Shown: positions 20,309 through 29,753, numbered from the stretch's first letter. The stretch: 64,000 nt of DNA from UBA4582 sp047629195 (GCA_047629195.1 JBLHWY010000006.1:1-64000); one strand, 5' to 3'. Notes: a model not told the origin generated them from the sequence alone. Program-made: numbers and translations.

Positions 20309-22579
20309 ATGACACATACCAACCCAACATCAAAGAACTCAACGCTCCCGTTTTTCACCGCCAGTGATGACGCAAATGCTGTGGCAGACGTAATCTATAT
20401 CCAAGTTGCCCTCCCGACACCGGTCCGACAAACATTTACCTATAGCGCGATGAGCGCACTAGGACCGTTTCAGCCGGGTATGCGTGTCCTCGTTCCCTTT
20501 GGGCGTAGAACCATGGTGGGGATAGTGATTAGGACTTCTGACGAAACGCAATATCCGCTTCACAAGCTTAAACCTATTACAGACAAAATCGACAAATCGC
20601 CAATAGTTACGCCCGTTTTGATGAAGCTCTGCCTCTGGGCTACTAACTATTATCACCATCCAATTGGGGAAGTATTTGCCGCCGCGATTCCAGCAATCCT
20701 GCGAGCGGGAAAACCCGCCAATCAACAACGAAAAGCACTGGTCCTGGCGATTGATACAATCGACCTTCCAGCTCATCTTGCCAAACTTTCTCGCGCTCCT
20801 CGCCAGAAGAGCCTGCTCCAATTAATTGCTAAGCGCGAAAACGGCATGACGCCATCCGAACTATATAAACTGGACTACAGCAAATCGGTCATTGACACCC
20901 TTGTATCCCGAACGCTGGTCGAATGGCACGAAAACGAACAGATTTTGACCCCCTTTTCGACCGCCGCTGTTTTGGCAAATGATCATCCATTCAAATTGAG
21001 CGACGAACAAGAAAACGCAATCAGTAGAATCGAAGCAAACGAGCGTGGCACAACCCTGCTATACGGCGTCACAGGGAGCGGTAAAACAGAAGTTTATCTC
21101 CAGATTATCAGCAAATTACTTCGCAGCGGAAAACAAGCTCTAGTACTAGTGCCAGAAATAGGATTGACGCCGCAAACCATCCAGAGGTTTAACACTCGCT
21201 TCAATGTCCCGGTTGTCGCCATACACTCCGGCATGACAGACCTGGAACGCCTTAATGCCTACCAGGCAGCAGCAACAGGCCATGCTGGCATCGTTATTGG
21301 CACTCGATCAGCCATTTTCACACCCTTACACAAACCAGGCGTCATCATCGTCGATGAGGAGCATGACGCCTCTTTCAAACAGCAAGCAGGCTTTAGGTAT
21401 AGCGCTAGAGATCTTGCTGTACTCCGTGGTCAGTGGGAAAAAATCCCCGTGGTTTTGGGCTCAGCAACTCCGTCGCTAGAAAGCTACCACAACGCAAAGA
21501 CCAAAAAATATGCTTTAGCGGAACTTACAAAGAGGGCTGGAAATGCCAAGGTGGCCAACTACGACATCTTAAATATTCGCAAGGAAGATCTGGCTGAAGG
21601 ATTATCTTCGGCCTTGATAGCGGCGATGAAAAAGCACCTTGGAGCAGGCAACCAGGTACTGGTTTTCTTAAATCGCCGCGGTTATTCACCCGTACTCCTC
21701 TGTCATGAATGCGGGTGGATAGCACAATGCAATAGATGTGATGCGAGACTTACCGTCCACTTTAACAATCTCAGATGTCATCATTGCTCATCAGCGGGCA
21801 AAATTCCCAGGACCTGTCCTGAATGCCGATCCCCCCAGCTAGTGCCACTAGGTTCCGGTACACAAAGGATTGAGCAGGTATTGAATAGCCTGTTTCCAGA
21901 CACGAAGGTTATTCGAGTTGATCGCGATTCAACGCGGGCGAAAGGCTCGATGGAAAAAGTTGTTTCAGAGATTACATCGGGCGGACCAGCAATTCTGGTG
22001 GGCACTCAATTACTCGCAAAAGGCCATCATTTCCCCTCTGTAACACTCGTTGCTATTCCCGATATGGATTCCGGGTTTTATAGTTCCGATTACAAAGCCA
22101 TTGAGAAAATGGGTCAGCTTCTACTTCAGGTTGGCGGGCGAGCCGGCAGGGAAGAAAAGCCCGGCGTTGTATGTCTGCAAACACACTTCCCAAATGAACC
22201 AGTGTTACTAACTTTGATAAACAAAGGTTATACAGAGTTTGCTGAACTACTACTTAATGAAAGACAAACGAATGAACTTCCCCCCTATGTTTATCACGCT
22301 ATGATCCGAGCAGAGGCCGTAAAACGTGATGAAGCGATGAGCTTCTTATCGAACCTAACTAATTCATTACCAGCCAATCCCTCCGCCATGGTGTTAGGAC
22401 CGATTCCATCGCTAATGGAAAAAAAAGCCGGCAAATTTCGTGCCCAACTATTGTTATCATCAAATGAACGCGGATCTCTACATCAGCTGCTGACAACATG
22501 TACTGCAATCATTACCAAATCAAAAACCAACCAAAAAGTACGTTGGAGCATAGATGTTGACCCAATAGATTCAAATTAA
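20309..22579 (+). CDS. priA: Primosomal protein N' (replication restart helicase)
   Basis: 3'-to-5' DNA helicase that reloads the replisome at stalled forks. An N-terminal DNA-binding domain (VALPTPVRQTFTYSA, VPFGRRTMVGIV) is followed by Walker A LLYGVTGSGKTEVYL (about residue 250), Walker B VDEEHDASFKQ and the zinc-binding cysteines CHECGWIAQCNRCDARL and CHHC...CPEC. The C-terminal helicase motif GTQLLAKGHHFPSVTLVAI is intact. The 756 residues are near normal. The start codon has a weak ribosome site, so a nearby alternative is possible. In pseudomonads argS follows priA; here it does not. Confidence 0.96.
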   Translation: MTHTNPTSKNSTLPFFTASDDANAVADVIYIQVALPTPVRQTFTYSAMSALGPFQPGMRVLVPFGRRTMVGIVIRTSDETQYPLHKLKPITDKIDKSPIVTPVLMKLCLWATNYYHHPIGEVFAAAIPAILRAGKPANQQRKALVLAIDTIDLPAHLAKLSRAPRQKSLLQLIAKRENGMTPSELYKLDYSKSVIDTLVSRTLVEWHENEQILTPFSTAAVLANDHPFKLSDEQENAISRIEANERGTTLLYGVTGSGKTEVYLQIISKLLRSGKQALVLVPEIGLTPQTIQRFNTRFNVPVVAIHSGMTDLERLNAYQAAATGHAGIVIGTRSAIFTPLHKPGVIIVDEEHDASFKQQAGFRYSARDLAVLRGQWEKIPVVLGSATPSLESYHNAKTKKYALAELTKRAGNAKVANYDILNIRKEDLAEGLSSALIAAMKKHLGAGNQVLVFLNRRGYSPVLLCHECGWIAQCNRCDARLTVHFNNLRCHHCSSAGKIPRTCPECRSPQLVPLGSGTQRIEQVLNSLFPDTKVIRVDRDSTRAKGSMEKVVSEITSGGPAILVGTQLLAKGHHFPSVTLVAIPDMDSGFYSSDYKAIEKMGQLLLQVGGRAGREEKPGVVCLQTHFPNEPVLLTLINKGYTEFAELLLNERQTNELPPYVYHAMIRAEAVKRDEAMSFLSNLTNSLPANPSAMVLGPIPSLMEKKAGKFRAQLLLSSNERGSLHQLLTTCTAIITKSKTNQKVRWSIDVDPIDSN

Positions 22580-22592
22580 TCAACACCATCTA

Positions 22593-22633
22593 AATCAACA
22601 TCAGCTGAATCAACATCAGCTGAATCAACATCA
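22593..22633. repeat. Short 15-bp tandem repeat downstream of priA
   Basis: The unit AATCAACATCAGCTG occurs at 22593-22607 and 22608-22622 and partly again at 22623-22633, preceded by a degenerate copy. It begins just after the priA stop. No gene or known element. Confidence 0.85.
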
Positions 22634-22696
22634 AGAAATTCGTGAATGGTGTTAAACTCCATTTTAGCAATCAAACTATTAAACATTATCGCTACA

Positions 22697-22722
22697 GACT
22701 TTAAACTCAGACTTTAAACTCA
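22697..22722. repeat. 13-bp direct repeat upstream of the ftsN-like gene
   Basis: GACTTTAAACTCA occurs twice in tandem (22697-22709, 22710-22722), 18 bp before the ftsN-like ATG. It may be a slippage product or a regulatory duplication; nothing more can be said. Confidence 0.8.
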
Positions 22723-22740
22723 GATTGCCATCAGGAACTA

Positions 22741-23286
22741 ATGACTCAAGATTTTGCTAAACGCCACGACAAAGCCGATGATTCGCCAAAAAACCTGCCC
22801 GGTTGGGTGTGGTTTGCTGTAGGCCTTACGTTAGGTATTTTTGGATCTTTTGTTGTCTACGTCTCGCAGGTTGTACCTGTCGATACGGAAGTCGCGACAC
22901 TGCTTAATAAGCCTAAGCCAAAAACGAGTAAGGACAACCAAACCCCAGCAACGAAAGAATTGAGGTGGGAGTTTCATGAGATATTTCCCAAATCTGTGGT
23001 ACCCATCATCGAAGAATATGGCACCGACGGCAGAAAAACACAGATCACAACACCTAAAAGCTATCTGCTTCAGGCAGGCTCCTTCAGAAACAAAAAGGAT
23101 GCAGACAAATTACGCGGTGAACTTATTCTTATTGGGTTGACGCCAACAATCAAAAAAATAACAAATGAAGATAAGGTTTGGCACAGGGTACTTGTCGGTC
23201 CACTCAACACAGAACTCGAACTTAGTCGTGCAAGAAGCAGGTTAGCAGAGGCATCAATCGAATCGATACCGCTTCGAATAAAGTAA
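22741..23286 (+). CDS. ftsN: FtsN-like SPOR-domain cell-division protein
   Basis: Bitopic membrane protein predicted to act at the septum. An N-terminal cytoplasmic tail of about 20 residues leads to one helix (VWFAVGLTLGIFGSFVVYVS, residues 23-42), a linker, and a C-terminal SPOR domain (SYLLQAGSFRNKKDADKLRG to WHRVLVGPLN, about residues 105-175). AGGA lies just before the ATG. At 181 residues it is short for FtsN, like the FtsN-type proteins annotated next to hslV in pseudomonads. The name depends mainly on synteny; other SPOR proteins look similar. Confidence 0.75.
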   Translation: MTQDFAKRHDKADDSPKNLPGWVWFAVGLTLGIFGSFVVYVSQVVPVDTEVATLLNKPKPKTSKDNQTPATKELRWEFHEIFPKSVVPIIEEYGTDGRKTQITTPKSYLLQAGSFRNKKDADKLRGELILIGLTPTIKKITNEDKVWHRVLVGPLNTELELSRARSRLAEASIESIPLRIK

Positions 23287-23322
23287 ATACGACTTTATGC
23301 AGCAGTACCAAGATTAGCAGGA

Positions 23323-23350
23323 CTTGAAATCGACAATTTGCACCCCATTT
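23323..23350 (+). promoter_or_regulatory. Sigma-32 (heat-shock) promoter of hslV
   Basis: CTTGAAA at 23323-23329, a 13-bp spacer, then CCCCATTT at 23343-23350: this matches the sigma-32 consensus CTTGAAA-N11-16-CCCCATnT at every position. It lies 34 bp before the hslV start codon, where a heat-shock promoter for this protease is expected. Confidence 0.88.
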
Positions 23351-23384
23351 TATCATTAACCTAACAACTAGAGATCACACCACC

Positions 23385-23924
23385 TTGGAACAATTCAGAG
23401 GCACAACTATTCTTTCGGTCCGTCGTGGAAACTCAGTCGTTATAGGCGGAGATGGTCAGGTGACGATGGGCAATACTGTGATGAAAGGAAATGCCAGAAA
23501 GGTACGGCGGCTATACAAAGATCAGATTATCGCCGGATTCGCTGGCGGCACCGCAGACGCATTTACTTTATTCGAACGTTTCGAGGCACAACTCGAGAAA
23601 CATCAAGGCCACCTTGTACGTGCGGCAGTTGAACTTGCCAAAGATTGGCGAACAGACAGAGCCCTAAGACGTCTGGAGGCATTGCTTGCAGTCGCAGACA
23701 AAGACGCCTCATTGATAATCACGGGCAATGGCGACGTCATTGAACCAGAGGATGGCATCATGGCTATTGGTTCGGGTGGTCCTTTTGCACAATCAGCGGC
23801 AAAGGCCTTATTGGATGCGACTGATCTACCAGCACGAGACATCGTTGAAAAAAGCCTCGAAATCGCAGCTGAAGTCTGTATTTATACAAATCATAACCGC
23901 ACCATAGAAGAAATCACCTTTTAG
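23385..23924 (+). CDS. hslV: ATP-dependent protease proteolytic subunit HslV
   Basis: Threonine peptidase of the HslUV (ClpYQ) complex, degrading misfolded and regulatory proteins. The 179 residues include the catalytic N-terminal threonine region TTILSVRRGN, GGDGQVTMGNTVMKGN and AGFAGGTADAFTLFE. The apparent start is TTG at 23385, giving MEQFRG before the two threonines, so a six-residue propeptide must be removed (as in several other proteobacteria, unlike E. coli where only Met is cut). A sigma-32 promoter lies directly upstream. Its usual partner hslU is not next: a 3.5-kb opposite-strand gene lies between. Confidence 0.96.
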   Translation: MEQFRGTTILSVRRGNSVVIGGDGQVTMGNTVMKGNARKVRRLYKDQIIAGFAGGTADAFTLFERFEAQLEKHQGHLVRAAVELAKDWRTDRALRRLEALLAVADKDASLIITGNGDVIEPEDGIMAIGSGGPFAQSAAKALLDATDLPARDIVEKSLEIAAEVCIYTNHNRTIEEITF

Positions 23925-23946
23925 CGGCGTTGTTTCAACGCCACTA
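23923..23946. terminator. Bidirectional hairpin between hslV and the Ig-like lipoprotein gene
   Basis: GGCGTTG (23926-23932), a TTT loop and CAACGCC (23936-23942) form a perfect 7-bp stem, extendable with mismatches, overlapping the hslV stop codon. TTTT follows after about 10 bp. It lies between convergent genes, so it probably ends both transcripts and would stop hslV transcription from reaching hslU. Confidence 0.65.
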
Positions 23947-23962
23947 AAGTCATGTTTTTCAA

Positions 23963-26900
23963 TTAGAAACTACAAGCGAAACTTCTAGCTGTTACCAGCC
24001 CTGACGGCATAGTGATCGTTACAGTCACAAGTGATGAACCAGTAAGCAGTGTTGAATCGGGCGTTAAGAATATTGTGACATCTCGACTGTTACCGATCTG
24101 CCCCGAGTCCGCACTTCCAATCAAACAACCATCGTCAGCTGCTGATACAGAAATTGTTGCATCAGAAGGCAACAGGCCGTTGAAAATATCAGAAATATTC
24201 ATGTTAACCGCACCGACGGTCCCAAAAGAAATCAAATTTGTAGCGTCGCCAATATGCGGCGCCACTTCACCATCAGCATAGCCGATCGTAAAAGCTGTAC
24301 CAGCCACGATTGTATTGCCATCATTGCTCTCTACATCAGCTAACGCTTTCAAGGTCCGAGATGTACCAGCTACTCTGGTAAGTTCTACGGAACTGACTAA
24401 TTCACCACTTCGAATATCTGTTAAGCCAAAAACCGGGCTAGAGCCTGCAAACCCTATCACCAATGAACGGCTAATATTGAGAGGTTCGCGGGAGCAATAG
24501 CGACTAGCCCCCTCGGTACAAGGTGAACCAGACGAGTTATCACAAAATTCTGCAGGTTCATCACGTTCATCGACAAAACGTGGGCAAGAACTGCCATTGT
24601 AAATCCCGTTACCTTTTTGGAAGCTCAAAGAGCCATTAAAATCGACAGGTTCTTCCGGCACACCAAACTGAAAACAGTTCCCCAGCACTTCATCTGGATT
24701 AGTGATCGGCGATCTGGGTCCATAACACCCACGTACCAGAGTATCACGGGAATCTGCGAATGCGGCAGCACCGGTGCTAAACACGTTGTCTTCATTGTAG
24801 TCGACAAAAGCCTCAGTCAAATCAATGAATACTTCACCAAAGTCGTAAACTCCGTTTCCGTTTACGTCAGCAAAACTCTCCTCGCCCGACGCAAAGGCCA
24901 AGACCGTTGATCTGATACCGTAGAGCTGACCCAGCCCGCCGCTATAACCGGACGATACAGAACCGCCCTGCGCAATTGCTTCCGTTCTACATGGAACGGG
25001 ACCTGCCTGACTTGAAAAGGACCTAAAAGGCGCGGTTGCTAACCCAGGATTGGTAATTATATGGCTGGTGGTGCCGGAATTATCTTCATCCGAGTAACGA
25101 CTATAGGTCACTTTAAGTGATGTCTCACCCGAGCAATTGGCAGAAACACAAGCAATCCCAGATTCATCTCCATTAACCGTATAATCAGAGGTCAATAGAA
25201 GCAGCTGATCTTCAGTGCCCGAAGCAGGGGCTGTATTCTTTTCAACCCTGAGCACATTTCTTGCCAAAAACTGGGTGCTGCCACTTGCAGTTGACACCAC
25301 TTCCTCAAAAATAATACTCGAAGGACAGCTCGAAGTATCCAACCTTTGATGCGATCCAGTAAACGGCGTGATGGGATTAACGCCATCCAATACCGCGGTG
25401 CAATCTCCACCAACTGTGTTACAAGTAGGACTCACCCGACCAAACTCAGTCCGGAAATTGACAGTGGTACCATCGGGCACTGGGTTATTAAATTTATCTG
25501 CCAAAAAGACAGACAGGGTAACTGTGCCACCCGTCCGATCAGCTGCTTCAAACGCCACTTGACTCGGGGACAGGGTAAAACTGTTAAAGTCAGCAACACC
25601 GGAATTAATGGAAAGCAGGTTAGACTGCGAATTTCTTGTCTCTAGTGGCGTCGCATCATTATTGTCACCATCAAACATAATGGTTGCAGTCACCGTCAGC
25701 GGCGTTTGCACGAAACCCGCATTGACAACAGCCGATGCATTTCCCATCGGATCAGTGGTACCTGAAACATCCTCCAATTTGATCCCACCGACAGAGGTGG
25801 AAAGTGAGAATGTCACCAGCTGACCCTCGACTGGGTCGCCCCGTGTATCCAGCACCTGGAACGTCACTTCGGCTGTGCTAATTCCGCCTGATTCCGCAAA
25901 GAAGATAGACTCGATGTTATTGCCCGATGCATCCGTGACCGACCTAAAAACAATATTCCCAACCGCCGGAGCAAAAACTAAGATATTGCTGCTAGCGGTT
26001 TCGCCGCTAATGGCTTCAGTCGCAGTAATAATGTCGTTGCCTGTACAACCGGTAGCCTCGTAAGTTGCCTGAGCAATACCCAGAGCATTGGACGTGCTTG
26101 TTGCGCTTATAGTGGATAGAAATCCACCATCACCGTCTATGGTCGCTGTGCAGGTAGAAGCGAAGGCAATCGATATACCTGGCACTATCGCATTGTTCGC
26201 GTCAACAACAGTGACGGTCACAACCGAGGTGCCACCGGCAGATAAAGGATTGACGCCAATATCCAAGTCGCCTTGGACAAAGGCTACGCCGGTACCTGTG
26301 CCGATTTTAAGTCCGGCAACGCCAACCTCAAATGGCACAACTTCTTCAATATCCCTGACACGTACTGTTATTTCTCCAGAGCCAAGTATGATACCCGCGG
26401 CCAGATTAAAATTTATGGCACCATCAGTGTCTGAAACCGTAGTTAACACAGTGGACGGCACGCCATTGGCCAAACTTATCGTGCCTAGTGATGTTGTTAT
26501 ATTAGCTTCTATATTCGGGATTGGAGTGTCTACATCTCCATTAAAAACGGTCGAAACTCGATCGATGATGATGAGGTTTGCCGATGCCCCATCAATCGAA
26601 GTCACAATACTCGACGGCACACCTGGTGTTGAATCTGTAAGTGTTAAATCTAGAACAATATTTAGATTGTTAGCCCCACCTGTTGTCGCTAACCCGTCAG
26701 ACTGGACATTTGTGCTGGCTGAAACTGCCACACCATTAACTTGAGCCATTGCTGTTAACAAACCTGCATTGGCAGTTTGCCCGGCACCCAATTGAACGGA
26801 GGCCGTGCCATTCGTGTCTGTCAAATCAGTTCCAGTCACGGGGGTCAATTGACCAACAGCTGTGGAAAATGACACAACTTCACCAACAATCGGAACACCT

Positions 26901-27499
26901 GTTGCCGTTGTGAGCAATACTCTCGCCGATATCGGTGTATTGCCACGCACTTGATTCGTAACATTACCGTCAACATCGAGTACAGTCAGCGTAATTATCG
27001 GCGGAGGGTCAATGGTGCCATCTCCCGTATCGACTGTCGTCGCAAGCCCATCAGACTGAATATTGATATCGGGGGGAGAAGAGACGGTCACGCCACTCAC
27101 GCTGCTACTTGCACTCACCGCTCCCGCAGTTGCAACTTGGCCCGCGCCAAGTTGAACTTGAGCCACACCATTCTCGTCAGTTAGATCAGTCCCTGATGAA
27201 GGTGATATCTGACCGACAGCTGATTCAAACGATACAACCCTGCCTTCTAACGCCGAACCGTCACTACCCAAGAGCACTGCTTGCAAGGTCACAGGAACGT
27301 TGCCGCCGACTTGCGAGGTACTATTTCCGCTTGCATCTAAAATTGTCAATGTAAGCGTAGCCGTCACAACTGGTGTACTACTAGCGGCACCACTGCTACC
27401 TAAGATGCCACTATCACCGCCACCTCCGCCGCCGCCACAAGCGGTTAACAACAAGGTGATTAGTGTTGCGATACTGAACTGTACAAAATGCCCTCGCAT
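23963..27499 (-). CDS. Large surface lipoprotein with Ig-like (invasin/Big_1-type) repeats
   Basis: A 1178-residue predicted lipoprotein of unknown function. The N-terminus has a signal peptide and lipobox (LITLLLTACGGGGGGG), with the lipidated Cys followed by seven glycines. Then come Ig-like beta modules: two close copies (about residues 44-150 and 163-271), each with VVSF, a GQ(I/L)(S/T)P turn, GTDLTD and VQLGAGQ, then three or four more diverged modules (VTVTVVDANNAIVPGISIAF, VTFQVLDTRGDPVEGQLVTF, VTLSVFLADKFNNPVPDGTTV). The C-terminal third is cysteine-richer and holds an acidic, calcium-site-like DVNGNGVYDFGE with DYNEDN. No enzymatic domain was recognised. It lies on the opposite strand between hslV and hslU. 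A surface adhesion or structural role is inference. Confidence 0.85.
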   Translation of the reverse strand: MRGHFVQFSIATLITLLLTACGGGGGGGDSGILGSSGAASSTPVVTATLTLTILDASGNSTSQVGGNVPVTLQAVLLGSDGSALEGRVVSFESAVGQISPSSGTDLTDENGVAQVQLGAGQVATAGAVSASSSVSGVTVSSPPDINIQSDGLATTVDTGDGTIDPPPIITLTVLDVDGNVTNQVRGNTPISARVLLTTATGVPIVGEVVSFSTAVGQLTPVTGTDLTDTNGTASVQLGAGQTANAGLLTAMAQVNGVAVSASTNVQSDGLATTGGANNLNIVLDLTLTDSTPGVPSSIVTSIDGASANLIIIDRVSTVFNGDVDTPIPNIEANITTSLGTISLANGVPSTVLTTVSDTDGAINFNLAAGIILGSGEITVRVRDIEEVVPFEVGVAGLKIGTGTGVAFVQGDLDIGVNPLSAGGTSVVTVTVVDANNAIVPGISIAFASTCTATIDGDGGFLSTISATSTSNALGIAQATYEATGCTGNDIITATEAISGETASSNILVFAPAVGNIVFRSVTDASGNNIESIFFAESGGISTAEVTFQVLDTRGDPVEGQLVTFSLSTSVGGIKLEDVSGTTDPMGNASAVVNAGFVQTPLTVTATIMFDGDNNDATPLETRNSQSNLLSINSGVADFNSFTLSPSQVAFEAADRTGGTVTLSVFLADKFNNPVPDGTTVNFRTEFGRVSPTCNTVGGDCTAVLDGVNPITPFTGSHQRLDTSSCPSSIIFEEVVSTASGSTQFLARNVLRVEKNTAPASGTEDQLLLLTSDYTVNGDESGIACVSANCSGETSLKVTYSRYSDEDNSGTTSHIITNPGLATAPFRSFSSQAGPVPCRTEAIAQGGSVSSGYSGGLGQLYGIRSTVLAFASGEESFADVNGNGVYDFGEVFIDLTEAFVDYNEDNVFSTGAAAFADSRDTLVRGCYGPRSPITNPDEVLGNCFQFGVPEEPVDFNGSLSFQKGNGIYNGSSCPRFVDERDEPAEFCDNSSGSPCTEGASRYCSREPLNISRSLVIGFAGSSPVFGLTDIRSGELVSSVELTRVAGTSRTLKALADVESNDGNTIVAGTAFTIGYADGEVAPHIGDATNLISFGTVGAVNMNISDIFNGLLPSDATISVSAADDGCLIGSADSGQIGNSRDVTIFLTPDSTLLTGSSLVTVTITMPSGLVTARSFACSF

Positions 27500-27997
27500 T
27501 CTTATTTCCTCCGCGAATTCACAATTCCAGTGAAATTGAGCTGGTATTAATTACGTCGAACCTTAGAATATGCAATAGATTAAAGCAATAGAAATCATAC
27601 CGTTAACATCATTTCTTGCGAAGCAGCTTGAACAAAAACTCTTATCTGTACGTTTTAATTGATGAACGGTAAAAATAGAAAAACCGAACCCTTTATAAGC
27701 TTGATTGTAGGATTAAAATCCAAGGACACAAGGCTGGTATCCACGTCTTTCCAGCAGTCACTATGCAAAAGATACACAAGTCGCTAAATGGTTCGCTGCA
27801 ACAAAGTTATGAGGTAGAATGCGTCTAAATCTTGTACCGTCCTTCCATTAGGTGATGGTCTAGTTTTATTCAGATCATTCTGTAATCAAATGTGTAACCC
27901 AAAGTGTCACTAAGACTCCTTCGTTTTGAAAATACTGCTTGGAAATCTAGATAACAGCGGCTACGCCTTCATTAATAATCATTGCTAGAGAATAACC
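27500..27997. other. Divergent intergenic region between the Ig-like gene and hslU
   Basis: No gene is seen in these 498 bases. It should carry promoters for both flanking genes. I found no match to the sigma-32 consensus here, in contrast to hslV. A possible sigma-70-like TTGAAA (about 27926) with a poor -10 box lies 70 bp before hslU; this is weak. Confidence 0.5.
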
Positions 27998-29332
27998 ATG
28001 TCGAATATGACACCCCGTGAGATCGTCCACGAGTTGGACAAACATATTATCGGTCAAAATAGCGCTAAACGTGCTGTTGCAATTGCTCTGCGAAACAGAT
28101 GGCGAAGATTGCAATTAGACGAGGATTTAAGAGCCGAAATCTCTCCTAAAAACATCCTGATGATCGGACCAACAGGCGTAGGCAAGACCGAGATCGCAAG
28201 GCGACTCGCAAAACTCGCAGCCGCACCCTTCATTAAGGTGGAAGCAACAAAATTTACAGAGGTGGGTTACGTCGGCAGAGATGTCGAATCCATTATTCGA
28301 GATTTAGTCGAAGTAGCAATCAAGCTACGACGTGACGAAACGCTCAAAATAACGAACCACAGAGCGATTGATGCTGCCGAAGATAGAATTCTGGATGCAT
28401 TACTCACACCCGCCCGCACCGGCGACGCAGAAGAAAATAAAAACTCCACGACCCGACAGCTTTTTAGAAAGAAGTTGCGGGAAGGTGAATTAGATGACAA
28501 GGAAATCGAACTGCAGGTCAGCGCCGGTTCCGTGGGCGTTGAGATCATGGCGCCTCCTGGCATGGAAGAAATGACCAACCAATTACAAAACATGTTCTCG
28601 AATTTGTCACCTGGGAAAACCAAATCGAAAAAGATGAAAGTGAAAGACGCGCTGAAGCAAGCCACTGAAGATGAAGCAGCTAAGCTTATCAATGAAGACG
28701 AGTTAAAAAGCGCAGCGGTCGAAGCAGTTGAACAGACAGGCATCGTTTTCATCGACGAAATTGACAAAGTTACGAAACGCGCCGATCAAGGCGGCGGGGC
28801 CGATATTTCAAGAGAAGGTGTCCAGCGAGACCTACTTCCCTTGATTGAGGGCTGTACTGTTTCAACAAAATACGGAATGATAAAGACCGATCACATTCTT
28901 TTTATCGCATCAGGGGCCTTTCACTTAAGTAAACCATCTGATTTGGTCCCAGAATTACAGGGTAGACTACCCATTCGAGTAGAACTCTCTGCACTCAGTG
29001 TTGATGACTTCAGAAGAATATTGCGAGAACCTGATGCTTCGCTGACGGAACAATACCAGGCTCTTTTACTAACCGAAGGTATGGTGCTTAGCTTTTCAGA
29101 AGACGCAATTACCAGAATTGCAGAAATAGCTTGGCAGGTAAACGAAAAGACCGAAAATATTGGCGCCAGAAGGCTACACACCGTCATGGAGAGGTTACTC
29201 GAAGAAATATCATTCGAGGGCAGCGAGAGTAGCAGCAATAATAACGGAATTGTTTCTATTGATGCCGAATACGTTAACGACCACCTCGCTGATTTGGCTG
29301 ATGATGAAGACTTAAGTCGCTACATACTCTAG
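27998..29332 (+). CDS. hslU: ATP-dependent protease ATPase subunit HslU
   Basis: AAA+ unfoldase that feeds substrates to HslV. Visible: the N-terminal MTPREIVHELDKHIIGQ, Walker A GPTGVGKTEIARRLAKL, the pore loop GYVGRD, the intermediate domain (about residues 110-235), Walker B VFIDEIDKV, and a C-terminus ending LSRYIL that docks into HslV. The 444 residues are normal. AGAG lies before the ATG. It starts 4 kb after hslV, with an inverted gene in between, and is followed after 45 bp by the DUF971 gene, its usual neighbour. Confidence 0.96.
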   Translation: MSNMTPREIVHELDKHIIGQNSAKRAVAIALRNRWRRLQLDEDLRAEISPKNILMIGPTGVGKTEIARRLAKLAAAPFIKVEATKFTEVGYVGRDVESIIRDLVEVAIKLRRDETLKITNHRAIDAAEDRILDALLTPARTGDAEENKNSTTRQLFRKKLREGELDDKEIELQVSAGSVGVEIMAPPGMEEMTNQLQNMFSNLSPGKTKSKKMKVKDALKQATEDEAAKLINEDELKSAAVEAVEQTGIVFIDEIDKVTKRADQGGGADISREGVQRDLLPLIEGCTVSTKYGMIKTDHILFIASGAFHLSKPSDLVPELQGRLPIRVELSALSVDDFRRILREPDASLTEQYQALLLTEGMVLSFSEDAITRIAEIAWQVNEKTENIGARRLHTVMERLLEEISFEGSESSSNNNGIVSIDAEYVNDHLADLADDEDLSRYIL

Positions 29333-29377
29333 CAAAGACGTTCAAAACTCCCACACTATTGGCAGGGCAAAAACCAA

Positions 29378-29746
29378 ATGATACCTATTGAAATAAAACT
29401 GCACCAGATCTCAGGAATTCTTGAGGTAGTGTTTCAGGAAGATATTGTTTTCAAGCTTTCCGCAGAGTACCTGCGAGTTTTTTCACCTTCGGCTGAAGTT
29501 AAGGGACACGGTCCTGGCCAAGAAGTCCTTCAGCATGGAAAAAAAATGGTGAAAATCTCTGAACTCGAACCGCAGGGAAATTATGCAATCAAGATCATTT
29601 TTTCCGACGGGCATAACAGCGGTATTTTCAGCTGGTCATATCTCTATGCACTCGGAGATAAATTTGATGCGAACTGGTCCGAATATCTGAAGCGATTGAA
29701 TGCCGCAAAAAAAAACCGCGAACCACAATTTATCGCTGTTGGCTGA
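29378..29746 (+). CDS. DUF971 family protein (gamma-butyrobetaine hydroxylase-like N-terminal domain)
   Basis: A small 122-residue cytoplasmic protein consisting of one DUF971 domain. Key pattern: FSDGHNSGIFSWSYLYALG near residues 71-89, where the DGH-sG-sW-yL core is diagnostic. The same domain occurs at the N-terminus of gamma-butyrobetaine hydroxylases and in proteins next to Mrp/ApbC, but the stand-alone form has no settled function. It conventionally follows hslU in gammaproteobacteria and is probably cotranscribed. Confidence 0.88.
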   Translation: MIPIEIKLHQISGILEVVFQEDIVFKLSAEYLRVFSPSAEVKGHGPGQEVLQHGKKMVKISELEPQGNYAIKIIFSDGHNSGIFSWSYLYALGDKFDANWSEYLKRLNAAKKNREPQFIAVG

Positions 29747-29753
29747 GATCTAT

